Assembly (NCBI GenBank): GCA_907163375.1
Contig: CAJQUW010000498.1
Span: forward strand, 310,001 to 374,000
Direction: 5' to 3'
DNA: 64,000 nucleotides
Source: Prostheceraeus crozeri
Taxonomy: Eukaryota; Platyhelminthes; Polycladida; Euryleptidae
The notes beneath the pieces were generated by a model, which made no database searches, was not told the DNA's origin, and saw nothing but the letters and a program-made list of their open reading frames with translations. Shown here piece after piece: positions 22,509 to 32,309 of this stretch. The position numbers and the translations under genes were made by a program. The stretch's first letter is position 1, and each line of letters starts with the position of its first letter.

Positions 22509-23529
22509 CACTGTAAATCGCTCAATACCAATCACATACGAAGGATGCATACCAATATATTTTTTTGGTATATTTCTGTATTCTCTTGGTATATATTTGT
22601 ATGCTTTTCGTATGTTATTTCAAATGTGGTATGCTTTACATACTAAAGCCATACCAGCACAATGTTTAAAGAAATCATCAATCATCTCCAAAGTATCTTG
22701 ATTTCAGGACTTTTGTCATTAAAGATCACACTAATGTTACTACTGTTCTGCAAGTAGTGAGATAATGACATTCAAGAGTCATTCTTTCAATACTGAATTC
22801 GATTTTAATACACGTAAGTCTAAGGCATTTTATGAATAATCAATAAGATTTCAACCATCAACAATTGTGCATCATGTAATTTTGAAATAAGGCATATTAT
22901 CAATCCGAAATAAAAACACATTATAATTCATTAAACGCAAAAATAGTTATGTTTGAGATATATAAGTCAACATGATTGCACGAAAGATATCGTTTGAATG
23001 AATTGACGTTAATCAACTTGGCTCTTAAAGTAGAGCTAACTAAACGTCCTGTTAATGTTGCTAGACAAGTAGCAACAACGACAATCTCGCGGGCATATAA
23101 TTCACAATAAATCTAATCTAGTTAAATATCACTCTATCAAACAAAAAATATTCGCGACTGGTATTACTGAAAAAAGTTATTTGACAGTAGTATGTAATAC
23201 ACACATTTTTTTGCTATGTAACTTAAAGCTGCACATACCAAATGGGTACCAGATGCATACGAAGAAGGATGAATTTGCATCGGGTCTCGTACATAAAACA
23301 TACCAACAATTCGTATTTCAGTGTAAAACATCCAATCACAGATAGAATAGTTCGTATCGCTACATACCAATCACATACCAATCACATACGAAGGTAAATG
23401 AGATTTGGTATAAAAAATATACCAGATCTCTGTAAACATACGAGAATCTCGTATCAGATGTTAGTTTCAAATTGTATGTAATTTTGGTATATGTTTGTAT
23501 GTAATTTTCGTATCCAGCGATTTACAGTG
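22509..23529. mobile_element. 1.02-kb mariner-type MITE with TA duplication
   Basis: It has perfect 14-base terminal inverted repeats, CACTGTAAATCGCT at 22509-22522 and its complement at 23516-23529, each flanked by TA (22507-22508 and 23530-23531). CACTG-type ends with TA duplication are typical of Tc1/mariner elements. No transposase is encoded. The two subterminal zones are dense in ATACC, GGTAT, CATACGA and TCGTATG words. A 20-base motif (ATACCAATCACATACGAAGG) is repeated in direct orientation at 22525-22544 and 23375-23394. A TTGGTATAT-TTGTATG-TTTTCGTAT block is likewise present near both ends. Confidence 0.88.
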
Positions 23530-23667
23530 TAGATAAGCAATCTATTAGTAATATTTTGAAATTTCAGCTGATTCATGGCAGTAAGTCCTAGACTATGTTG
23601 CTAAATAATCCAACTCCTGTCAAGAAACCTGGAAAAATTATGCTTTACAATTTACTTTACATTATAT

Positions 23668-23820
23668 TCACGCTCTCAACAGATGGTCTGGTGGCCTTGC
23701 GATTATAGGATGTGGTTGCAAATCCTCTAGCTCCAATGTCACTGGTTCAAATGTACCAAAGGCTGATGAGGCTCAGCAGGATGAAACACGTCTTGTAGTG
23801 GTTGCATCTGTTGAACTTTG
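23668..23820 (+). mobile_element. tRNA-derived SINE (family H) with decayed hammerhead core
   Basis: Starts ATTCACGCTCTCAACAGATG, as the 34196 copy does. A tRNA-like head follows (A-box region TGGCCTTGCGA; B box GGTTCAAATG) with Leu/Ser-like layout. Next comes CTGATGA (23763-23769), a stem-II segment, GAAAC (23783-23787) and GTC (23790-23792), the order of a hammerhead ribozyme core. Stem II (GGCT/GGAT) and stem I pair poorly, so this copy is probably inactive. It ends CATCTGTTGA then ACTTTGAT, like the minus-strand copy at 33951-34062. Confidence 0.75.
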
Positions 23821-23829
23821 ATAAATTGT

Positions 23830-24490
23830 GCTAAATGCACCTCTCTTTCTTCCAATGAAGACGATCAATGTTCGAGCATGCACATTCTCAGTTTTGGAAC
23901 AAATTGTTCCTATTGGGTGTCGAAATAAAGAGTTCGCAATATTTTGGTAATTCATGTTGAGACTGCAAAATAACAGAGCAGCAAGAAGAAAAACGCTTTC
24001 AATTGCGGAGTCAAAAACTTAAGTACACATATTAAGTATGAGTGCAGTCGCTTGGAAGATCTTGCATGTATATCATAGGAATGTAGTGGTGAGCAAGACA
24101 GATCAGAGCTGCACATGACACCGACAAGCTCAAACTGTGCATGATGACCATTTCATTACATCATCTGTATAATTAGTTCATTGTGTCTAATTAGGCTCTA
24201 ATTAAGTGCATAATCATGATTTCTGTGAACAAAGTGTCGCGCAGATAGATATGGTATTCGAAGAAATAACTTCTTTTTCGGCTCAAACTGAAATGAGTCA
24301 TCACTTCTTTGAAATCGAAAAATTCCGTTGTAATTTATCTTACTGATTTTTAAAGACAAAGTAAACAACACAAAAAATTCACTTGGAATAAATCAGAAGA
24401 TCTGTCCAATTTTATAGATTTATTCAACAATCAAGGGTTTCTATTGTTCAAATCAGTTTTGATGTCCCATGATCGAGATGTTTCTTTAAG
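23830..24490. other. AT-rich stretch, nothing recognised
   Basis: No gene or clear repeat seen. Confidence 0.4.
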
Positions 24491-24499
24491 TTGTTTGAG

Positions 24500-24990
24500 C
24501 ATACTGTTGAAAAGCAGCAATGTCATCGAACTACTTTCACTAGCCTAAATGCAATGTCAAGCTTTAGAAAAATAGAATGAGATGGTGCGAGGTCTGGTGG
24601 ATAGGGAGCATGCAGGGTATGAAAGAGAATGACAATCGACTTTTCGTCAGAAATCAACATGCTCATAGGCATCTGCATACACTGGACTGCTGTTAAGGTG
24701 TGAAGCCATTATACAAAGGTCTTTCTCGGAGCAGAGTATTCTCTGTGTCTGTTCAGAATTTTGAGGTATTTGATTTGATGAGCTGTCGAACCTTTTCCAG
24801 CAAATCCGTTGTGCACAATTCCGTAGATATCGAAACACAGATCAGAATTGTCATGATTTGCGATTGTGACATTCAAACCTTCGCTGGTTTCGGAAATGCT
24901 GGATAACATCTCTATGCTCCGCCTTCTTTTGTTTCCGAATCTTCAAGCAGGAATCATCCTAGAACTGACTCATCAGGTGCACGGTTTCAG
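24500..24990 (-). pseudogene. decayed mariner transposase
   Basis: Read on the minus strand with frame changes, it gives FDIYGIVHNGFAGKGSTAHQ, then IKYLKILNRHREY and, further on, HAPYPPDLAPS. These align with the mariner core: FFD.(R/Y)GIVH.EF..(G/K)G.TV.Q..YL.(V/I)L.RLRE, and the (Y)SPDLAPSD motif before the third catalytic residue. The HHDNAPAH segment is unrecognisable and several stops intervene. No terminal inverted repeats found; an old, dead copy. Confidence 0.7.
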
Positions 24991-24999
24991 AGGCACTTT

Positions 25000-25700
25000 T
25001 CGCCACTTTGTTGTTCACTGAAATTCTCTGTAGGCCATCTGATTCATGAGTTTCGACAAATTTCGCATCAGGCAATTAAATGAATATAATGGACAACGCG
25101 TCGGGAGATAATTTTGTCATCAGATGTAAAGTAGAACCCCCCCCCCCAAGGTTTTGGTTGAAAAGCTTTTTTAAATCAAAAGTCAAATCATATGGGCTTT
25201 CGGCTTCCAGAGCCTTCAAGCGCTCGATGGCAACCAAAATCGATGGTTGTGTCATGTAGTCTTAGTGAGTTTAAGCAATCAAATACACGTCATCACAGTT
25301 ATTCATTTACTTTCGGCTGTGACAATGGGACGTTCTACCTAAAAGCGCTTATTCTATTATGGTGTTGGAAGGAAGCGTCGTCCATAATTTGCTATTTGAT
25401 TTGAAGAATAAGTCAGAAGAGGGACTGACATTATTCGATGCACACTGCGTATAGTTATTGTATTGCTGTCTATTCCTCTAGCAAACCATCAACCATCAGC
25501 TGCTGTCGAACAATAGATCGAATATGATTGGCATTTGAGAGAGCGGAAGGAATCACCAGCAGACAATTTCAACTTCTGCTGACTTTGAGGTCAACTTGCT
25601 TATCGAGGTTTATAAAGACAACAGATGACACCAGCTGTGTTTTGTTAATAGCTTATAGCAGTCAGAGTAGGTACAAGAGATGTATGGTACAATTTTTTTA
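25000..25700. other. AT-rich stretch with an 11-C run
   Basis: A run of 11 C lies at 25137-25147. No other feature recognised. Confidence 0.4.
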
Positions 25701-27323
25701 AAGGAAAAGTAGAAGGGTATTCAATGAACCGTTGCATTCAAAAATTTTCAGAATTTTATCAATTTCATCATGAAATATATTCCAATTGCTGGCTACCGTA
25801 TATGCTCTACTCAGCATTCCAATAACCAGACCCCGGTGCCACGCTCTTGGACAGTTTGCTTCAAAATTTAATAGCACATTTGTGAACGTTTCTTTTCTAA
25901 AGATGCTAGTTTCCAAATTATTCGTAATATTTATTTTAACATCCAAGAATGCTATACTATTGCCTCTAATATCTACAGTAAATTTTAAATTTTTGTGTTG
26001 TCTATTTAAAAATTGGTGAAACCGTTCTACTTTCTTTATATCATCAAAAACGCAAATGCAATCATCTACATATCTTGCGTAATAAAGTGGACTGCATTCT
26101 TCATTCATCCAATTTTGTTCCATATGTGACAAAAATAGATTTGCGAGTGCAGGAGTAAGGGGGGAGCCCATACTTACACCATCTATCTGCTTAAACATTT
26201 GGTCATTAAATAAAAATTGACCACTCGTGGCAAACAGGCACAGTTTTTTAAATACATCCCTGCCAAACAAAGGCTCATTAGTTGAATTCTTATCATAGAC
26301 TAAATTAGCCGCCAGCTGAATTGTTTCATTTACAGGTATGTTCGTGAACAATGATTCAACATCATAGCTAATTAAAATATGTTTGTCATGAAAAAGTTCT
26401 TGATTTTTATTAATTTCTTCTATCAAGTGAGAGGTAGAATTCAACATATGTTACGAATTTATATGTGGTTTTATTAGATTATCTAAAATTTTTGCCAAAT
26501 TGTAACTTGCAGAGCCAATAGTACTTATTATTGGTCTCATAGGTTTGTTATCTTTGTGCACTTTCACCGTACCATAGAGCCTACCGGGCTCACAGCCAGA
26601 AGGACTAATAAACTTGTACGTTTTCTCATCAATATATCTACGCAAATACTTATAAATGTAACGATACAATCTGCCTTCCTCGGTTACTGTCGGATGTTTG
26701 CGAATGTCATCCTCATCATATTCAATTTTTTGGAATTTAGTTACGTCTTTTAAAATATCACTCATTTTTTTGTTGTACTCAAATGAGTTGACTATCACCA
26801 ATCCATTCCCCTTATCAAAGGAACACACTTTTATATCCTTGCGTTTCGCCAACTTTTCCAGTACTTTGTGGGTTTCACGATTGTATTTATCATTACATAT
26901 CTTTTTTCCAGCTTTAAAGAAGTGAGTTGCAGCTTCCTGAATTTCACGTTTTACCACTGGTGTTAAATTAAATTCATTTTCATTTTTAATGTTAACAGCA
27001 ATAACTTTTTCTAATTGGTATTTAATCTTATCATTACAAATATTTTTAGGAATCCCACTATGTTTAAAGCCAAACCTTAGTACTTCACGCTCTTTTAGGG
27101 TTAATTCATAGTTACTCAGATTAACATGGCAATCCGGAGATTTGATCCGATTATTTAACCATAACCGTTTTAGTTTGTCATTATGTTTATTTTCAACCTC
27201 CTTCAACTTAGGTTGAATACTACGTATCACTGTCAGTTTTAAGACCACAAGTCTAAACCAGGACAATTGATCCTTAATTTTGCAAGTAATGTCATCAATT
27301 TGTTTGATGTTATTTTTAACCAT
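25698..27323 (-). pseudogene. Penelope-like element reverse transcriptase, one in-frame stop, no endonuclease
   Basis: The likely start is the ATG at 27321-27323; the codons upstream of it only read the inverted repeat backwards. The frame runs to a single TAA at 26448-26450, then continues in the same frame to 25698. RT landmarks in order: LYGTVKVHK, PMRPIIST, LISYDVESLFTNIP (first Asp), GVSMGSPLTPALANLFL, YARYVDDC (catalytic YVDD), LKFTVD and IAFLDVKI. The D-V-x-S-L-F-T-N-I-P and YVDD forms are typical of Penelope-like elements rather than LINEs or LTR elements. The GIY-YIG endonuclease usually found at the C-terminus is absent: the frame ends shortly after EIDKILKIFECNG. The nonsense codon and missing nuclease mean this copy is probably not autonomous. 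Confidence 0.9.
25727..25947. repeat. 221-bp inverted repeat, left copy (3' end of Penelope-like ORF)
   Basis: This covers the 3' end of the minus-strand RT frame and is repeated in inverse orientation at 27372-27592. I counted only about three differences over 221 bases. Penelope-like elements carry terminal repeats (pseudo-LTRs) that may be direct or inverted, which is the simplest explanation. Confidence 0.9.
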
Positions 27324-27371
27324 TTTTTGTACATATTTAAATGTACTTAAATGTACTTTAATGTATTTTAA

Positions 27372-27592
27372 CTTGGATGTTAAAATAAATATTACGAATA
27401 ACTTGGAAACTAGCATCTTTAGAAAAGAAACGTTCACAAATGTGCTATTAAATTTTGAAGCAAACTGTCCAAGAGCGTGGCACCGGGGTCTGGTTATTGG
27501 AATGCTGAGTAGAGCATATACGGTAGCCAGCAATTGTAATATATTTCATGATGAAATTGATAAAATTCTGAAAATTTTTGAATGCAATGGTT
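27372..27592. repeat. 221-bp inverted repeat, right copy
   Basis: Reverse complement of 25727-25947, so the plus strand here reads the RT 3' end again (ITNNLETSIFRKETF..). It continues past the repeat border into GYTKNFVLKIVSVFNEHRAHY, sequence missing from the minus-strand copy. A 14-base word, GGTATTCAATGAAC, flanks the whole unit in direct orientation at 25716-25729 and 27624-27637. Confidence 0.88.
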
Positions 27593-27639
27593 ATACTAAG
27601 AACTTTGTTCTTAAAATTGTTTCGGTATTCAATGAACAT

Positions 27640-29660
27640 CGTGCTCACTATTAACGGCCACCACTGATGATAAATATTTATGACGCATGGTTTAATTGAT
27701 TATTGATATGTGAAAAATCATTTTTTATGCTGTAATTCTGTTTATGTACCATCAGTGAGTAAGCTTCGGGTCCTATCAAACCTGAAGTTGAAATCTGAGT
27801 CAAAATAGCAGGATTGTGCATTTGGGTTAGCACTCTTTCAATAGACAAATTCGTGTTCCAAAGATAATCTGGAATTACCGTAATTCACATCTGTATAATA
27901 AATGAGCTGCTGTTGACTTTCACATGCAACGGAGATAATGCCGAACACAGTCGTCTTTTTCCTCGAATCTGTACTGTATTTTCTAATGACTGATATCAGG
28001 AAGGTCTACCTGCCGCCCATAACATCAATAATTCGTACGACATTAGAAGAGAAAGGGTTTTCGCAAGTCAACATGAGGTTGAATGATGCGTGAGCCAAGA
28101 AATATTGGCAATCCCACTCATGAAATTCTTATGCCGACGAAGCACAGAGCATTGGGTTGAAGAAAAAAGAAGGATGAAAATGAATCTGTCTTGATTCAAT
28201 CAATTTGAGATTTGGTAATGAAGAATATTTTCGTCATCATACTGAGCAGACTAAATGCTCATTAACTCTCTCATTGATGTGAGGGTAGAGGGTAAACATG
28301 ACTTGGAGTGATTCCACTTATAGCGCTACATTAATGTTTTATGAGAGAAGAGGACCTCGTCATAGTCATTCAAAAAGGCAATAGTTGGTATTTTCGTACA
28401 CTGTCTGTTGGATAGTGAAGCAGTCATGTGAAAATAATTGCAAATCTTCTTGATTCTTTCCTTTTAAAGGTGTAGACCTGCTCTCATTGCATTTACAAAG
28501 GGGACATAAGACATCCAATAGTTGCTATGACAAGAAAATTCAAGAATGACATGAATTTCAACTATAGTCATCTGTGAATGTGACATTAATAAACTCGATA
28601 CTACTTTGATATAAAGAATTAGAACCACAGAATTAGATTGTTTAAGCGTGTCAGTTTACTAAAAACTGATTCAAAATGATGGCAAAAAGTAACTTGCTAA
28701 GCGGGCAAAAAAGTATTTTTGCTGTATTACAGGAATAGGAAAAACAATCGTGTGGATTGCTGTGAATTCCTTCTAAATGCTCCAATCTCGACGAACTTGA
28801 CATCGTCTGTATTTCCTTGTTCAGAAGTCCAGCTTGAATGTCTGAAAGTTAGCACATATAGGAGTGCTTATTGTTCGATGGCTATGGTATTACGTCAGCA
28901 GATTGTGCCATTTCATTAGCACTACAAGATGCGAAGTTTCCCTTCTGGACCAACAGATGAAGAGGGTGCCTGTGAAAGTGAGTGATTAGAACGGACGTAC
29001 ATTGAAAACAATATTACACCTTGGAAACGCGTTGCCATGACAACAGTATTAGAAGATGGAGGCTTCCTGTGACTGATATTGGCTAGGTATCCTCATAGAT
29101 AACCGACACTCTATGGTATTTACGGGCAGAATTCTACATAGCTTAAGTAGAAGAAAAGTCAAAAAGTTGATGTGTTAAAACGGTTACATTTCTTTATCTC
29201 ATAGTCACTTGGAAGAATGTGAAATGAGGCAGGTTATAGATAACTTCAATAAAAATGCTCTATAATTTTGTCGAAATTCAAAAATCATACATTATATTAT
29301 CCAAAAGTCTATTAAAAGCCTGATTCAATGTCAACAATCAAAAATTTGCATTTTGTGTTATTCCTTTTGTGGACATCAGGAAATAAAATTACCAGGATTA
29401 CATAATTTTCAAATATACTGACCACAACGAAACAGACATGACATAAATAGTCTACCAAATTAACAAATGAAACAAGACCTTTCACATGCCATAACGTTTT
29501 TTGGTATAGAACTTCTCTTTCAATCAAAAAGATGTGTTTTTAGCGATAATTTTGTGATGAATCTTATTCATGGTGCTCTTCTTGTATATTCACGCAATCT
29601 TGACTTCCTTTACTCATTTGATAAGTGATGGATAGATTGTGCTGTCAGGGCACACTCGAT
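27640..29660. other. 2-kb AT-rich stretch, nothing recognised
   Basis: Possible continuation of the plus-strand Penelope fragment just after 27640, but no GIY-YIG motif was seen. No other gene or repeat. Confidence 0.35.
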
Positions 29661-29664
29661 AAAG

Positions 29665-29795
29665 CATGAGCCATAAGCCGCAAATTGAGTTCCAACACGT
29701 AAGTTTCAATGAGAACCGGCGTGCAGAATAAGCCATAAACTGTAATCAATAAGCCACAAGCCATAAGCTATTTGCCATAAGTCACTAGCCGTCAC
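29665..29795. repeat. CATAAGCC-rich array, left arm of outer foldback
   Basis: The heptamer ATAAGCC and near variants (CCATAAGC, GCCACAAG) recur about eight times. The complement of the same word set, including CAGAATAAGCCAT, occurs at 30665-30775, giving a loose inverted pair around the 30.1-kb MITE. Confidence 0.55.
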
Positions 29796-29849
29796 GCGGT
29801 TGGGAATCCTTGGGCGATTACCTTCAATAGAACAGACGTTATGATATAA

Positions 29850-29915
29850 CACTAGGTGACATGCCACGCGTGATTACGGAACACCCCAAACATCCTTGGT
29901 TAAGGACATTCTATG
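29850..29915 (+). repeat. single-ended copy of MITE M30
   Basis: It carries CACTAGGTGACATGCCACGC and then GTGATTACGGAACACCCCAA, the left terminus of the element at 30087-30546, but no matching right end nearby. Confidence 0.7.
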
Positions 29916-30084
29916 ACACATCTATGAGGACATTCTGCAATGATACAAGCATATAACCAAATAATTTTGGAAGAATAATGTTTGCTGCACGAGCTGTACT
30001 TTCAATGGATGTGAACAAGCAGTACCTTAATAAACATCATCTAAATTCAAGCAGAATTCAAGCTTCCTTTCACTGCATTCAAAC

Positions 30085-30548
30085 TTCACTAGGTGACATG
30101 CCACGCGTGATTCACGCGTAATTACGGAACACCCCAAACATCCGTGGTTAAAGACATTCTATTCTTCTACCCGCGTACATACGCGCTGCACTAAGAGTCA
30201 GAAATCACTTGATCTGATGCTGTTAAAACATGGGAAATGTTTATGAATACGCCCGGGCGAGCGTTTATAGTTTGCGCGTCGTCCACGGTTGTCTGCGCTG
30301 CCGCTTGAACCACGGATGAACCGCTAAGCATGTTCTGTCTTCCCTGAGCATGAAATTGAGGTCCTATCACATTGCATGCAGACACATGAGACGCAAAGTC
30401 TATATAACAGGACTGCCAACTATGCTAGCTTATATAAGAGATATTGCAACAATATCCCGCATAGCCACGGATGTTTGGGGTCATGTGTAATTACGCGTGG
30501 TTCACGAGTGAATTACGCGTGATTGAGCGTGGCATGTCACCTAGTGAA
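30085..30548. mobile_element. MITE M30, 464 bp, 22-bp perfect terminal repeats
   Basis: The ends are TT then CACTAGGTGACATGCCACGC at 30085-30106 and the exact complement at 30527-30548. Inside each end a second inverted stretch holds CACGCGTAATTAC and CCCCAAACATCCGTGG. The interior is GC-richer than the surroundings and encodes nothing I recognise. No clear target-site duplication beyond the repeats. It lies between the CATAAGCC-rich arms. Confidence 0.8.
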
Positions 30549-30664
30549 CGCTTTATTCTTAATGCTTTTGCTATATGCTCTTGCAAAAATTAGAAGAGTA
30601 TCACATATTTTCTTCTTCTTCTGCCTGCCTGTATTATCTGTCATGAGAAAAAATATTGTGAAAT

Positions 30665-30775
30665 TGACATATGACTGATGACTTATGGCTACAGCTTGCG
30701 GCTTAGGGCTTCTTGCTTATGACTTATGGAGGATTGTGACGTGGCTTGCGAACGATGGCCGATGGCTTATTCTGT
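30665..30775. repeat. GGCTTATG-rich array, right arm of outer foldback
   Basis: Complementary in word content to 29665-29795 (GACTTATGG, GGCTTATTCTG, GCTTGCGGCTTAGGGC), so the two arrays form an imperfect inverted pair about 0.9 kb apart. Confidence 0.5.
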
Positions 30776-30934
30776 GTACCTCCGATCTAGCAGTTTGTCA
30801 TCAGTAAATGACGAATCTTTAACATGTTTCTACAGTTTTGTATGATTTCAGTCAGCAAGTATCATGAACGAAGACTAGATGGCAAAATTCCAATAAACTG
30901 ATTTTCTGTGTTTCATTGAAGAGGAATGAGCAAT

Positions 30935-30951
30935 AGAGAGAGAGAGAGAGA
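30935..30951. repeat. short (AG)n run
   Basis: About eight AG units. Confidence 0.9.
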
Positions 30952-30989
30952 CAGTTTCTTTCATTTGAATATTACAGCCGCTGAGGATT

Positions 30990-31089
30990 TCTTGTGTCAT
31001 GCCATGCCCTAAACAGTCGAACCCGAGACCTCTCACTACTCTTACCCCGATAATTGGCTTGTCAGCAACAACTGTTTTATTGCGCCATG
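30990..31089 (-). repeat. possible tRNA-derived SINE head
   Basis: The minus strand has a weak A box (TGGCGCAATAA) and, after GAGAGGTCTC, a B-box-like GGGTTCGACTG. Spacing is tRNA-like with a longer variable region. No second copy was found in the window, so this is tentative. Confidence 0.4.
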
Positions 31090-31369
31090 ATTAATATTTC
31101 CTCCAGCAAGAGAAATCTTTCAAGCATATTGTAAATTACGTCAATCGATTGTCTAACACACGATAAAACGTCTCAAAAACATTATTTAATCTATTGTGAG
31201 TTAACATTCAGAAAAAAATCTGAAAAATGAATCTGTCTTGTCATCCTGCTCTTTTAACAGTGTTTTCTCTAGTTAAATATGTTAAAGATGATATCAAGCA
31301 AACAATTTTCGCTACTCACTTTTGAGAGCGATTATTGAATTTTTGCACCATAATGAAGTGTCGTCCGAC

Positions 31370-32035
31370 AACAGAAATGATGGTATGCAGCAGAAGAAGC
31401 CAGAATTGTCGACAGGGATGGACAGGAGCTAAAGCAAGTCGAAGCTTTCAAATACCCCGGGAGTGACCTTGGGTGAAACAGGAAGATCAGAGTTGGCGGT
31501 GAGGGCACAATTTAAGCTGCGTGGAATAAATGGAGAGAAGTGAGCGGAGTCATAGCGGACAAGAGGATGCCAAGGAAGCTGAAAGTCAATATCTACAAGA
31601 CAGTCGTGAGACCAGTGCTAATGTATGGAGCGGAAGTGTGGAAGATGAGGAAGAAGGAGACGATGATGCTGGAGACAACAGAAATGAAAATGCTGAGACG
31701 GATTAGAGGTGTTACGATAAGAAACAGACTGACGAGTGAACAGATCCGCAGGGAGCTTGGAGTGGCCAGCATCTGCAAAAAGACAAGAGCAACACACTTA
31801 AGATGGTATGGACACCTCATGCGGATGGAGGTCGACAATCCTGTTAAAGTGGTGAATGAAATAGAGGTGAACGGAACCCGAAGGAGAAGACGTCCGTGCA
31901 GGCGATGGCGGAATAATATTCAGGAAGATGCGACCAAAGTTGGACTCGACGACAGAAGACGTTGGAGAAGCATGACACATGCCCCCAACCCGGCTAACTA
32001 GCTGGAACAGGAGGAAGAAGAAGAATGAAGTGAAG
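31370..32035 (+). pseudogene. LINE 3' end, reverse-transcriptase C-terminal region
   Basis: Upstream, GQELKQVEAFKYPGSDL matches the LINE segment just after the RT core (usually G..L..V..FKYLGS). From 31540 an open frame of 153 codons follows with RPVLMYGAEVWKM, ETTEMKMLRRI, ATHLRWYGHLMRM and RRRPCRRWRNNI. These are the C-terminal hallmarks of RTE/jockey-like elements: VRP(V)L.YG.E.W, E.KMLR.I, RW.GH..R and GRP..RW.D.I. The N-terminal RT core is missing and the join needs a frameshift, so this is a 5'-truncated copy. It ends by a GGAGGAAGAAGAAG tract typical of such tails. Confidence 0.88.
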
Positions 32036-32192
32036 TGTTGTCTGAGATATGCAGCGAAACTCAGCGCAGTACTTATCAATTGGATCAAAGCGCAATGAAG
32101 TGTCCAGCAATCGCAGCGCAGCTCCGAGCTGTGCCCATCAATTTCATCAATGCGTAGAAGGGCAGTGGGGCATCTAACCACAAGTCCGACTT

Positions 32193-32304
32193 TTCGCTTT
32201 GTTTAAGTTAGTGAGACTAGTGAACAACAGCTGTTTGCTGATAGTAATTTGAGCCGCTCGGCTATGCGCTGATTGCTAGCTCTTTAGAAGAAGCAAATTA
32301 CTGA
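32193..32304 (+). repeat. dispersed repeat R2, copy 2
   Basis: Matches 9990-10103 along its whole length with scattered differences. The flanks differ, so the two copies define the repeat. Confidence 0.6.
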
Positions 32305-32309
32305 AATAT

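Noticed and set aside
24965-24990. CTCATCAG and GTTTCAG words close together on the plus strand
   Set aside because: The complement gives GAAAC before CTGATGAG, the wrong order and spacing for a hammerhead core.
27660-27690. CTGATGA followed by a TAAATATTTA palindrome just past the Penelope inverted repeat, resembling a hammerhead start
   Set aside because: The GAAA box and cleavage triplet are missing after the palindrome (TGACGC instead), so core identity cannot be supported.
31798-32181. 127-codon minus-strand frame
   Set aside because: Antisense to the LINE C-terminal frame at 31540-32001.
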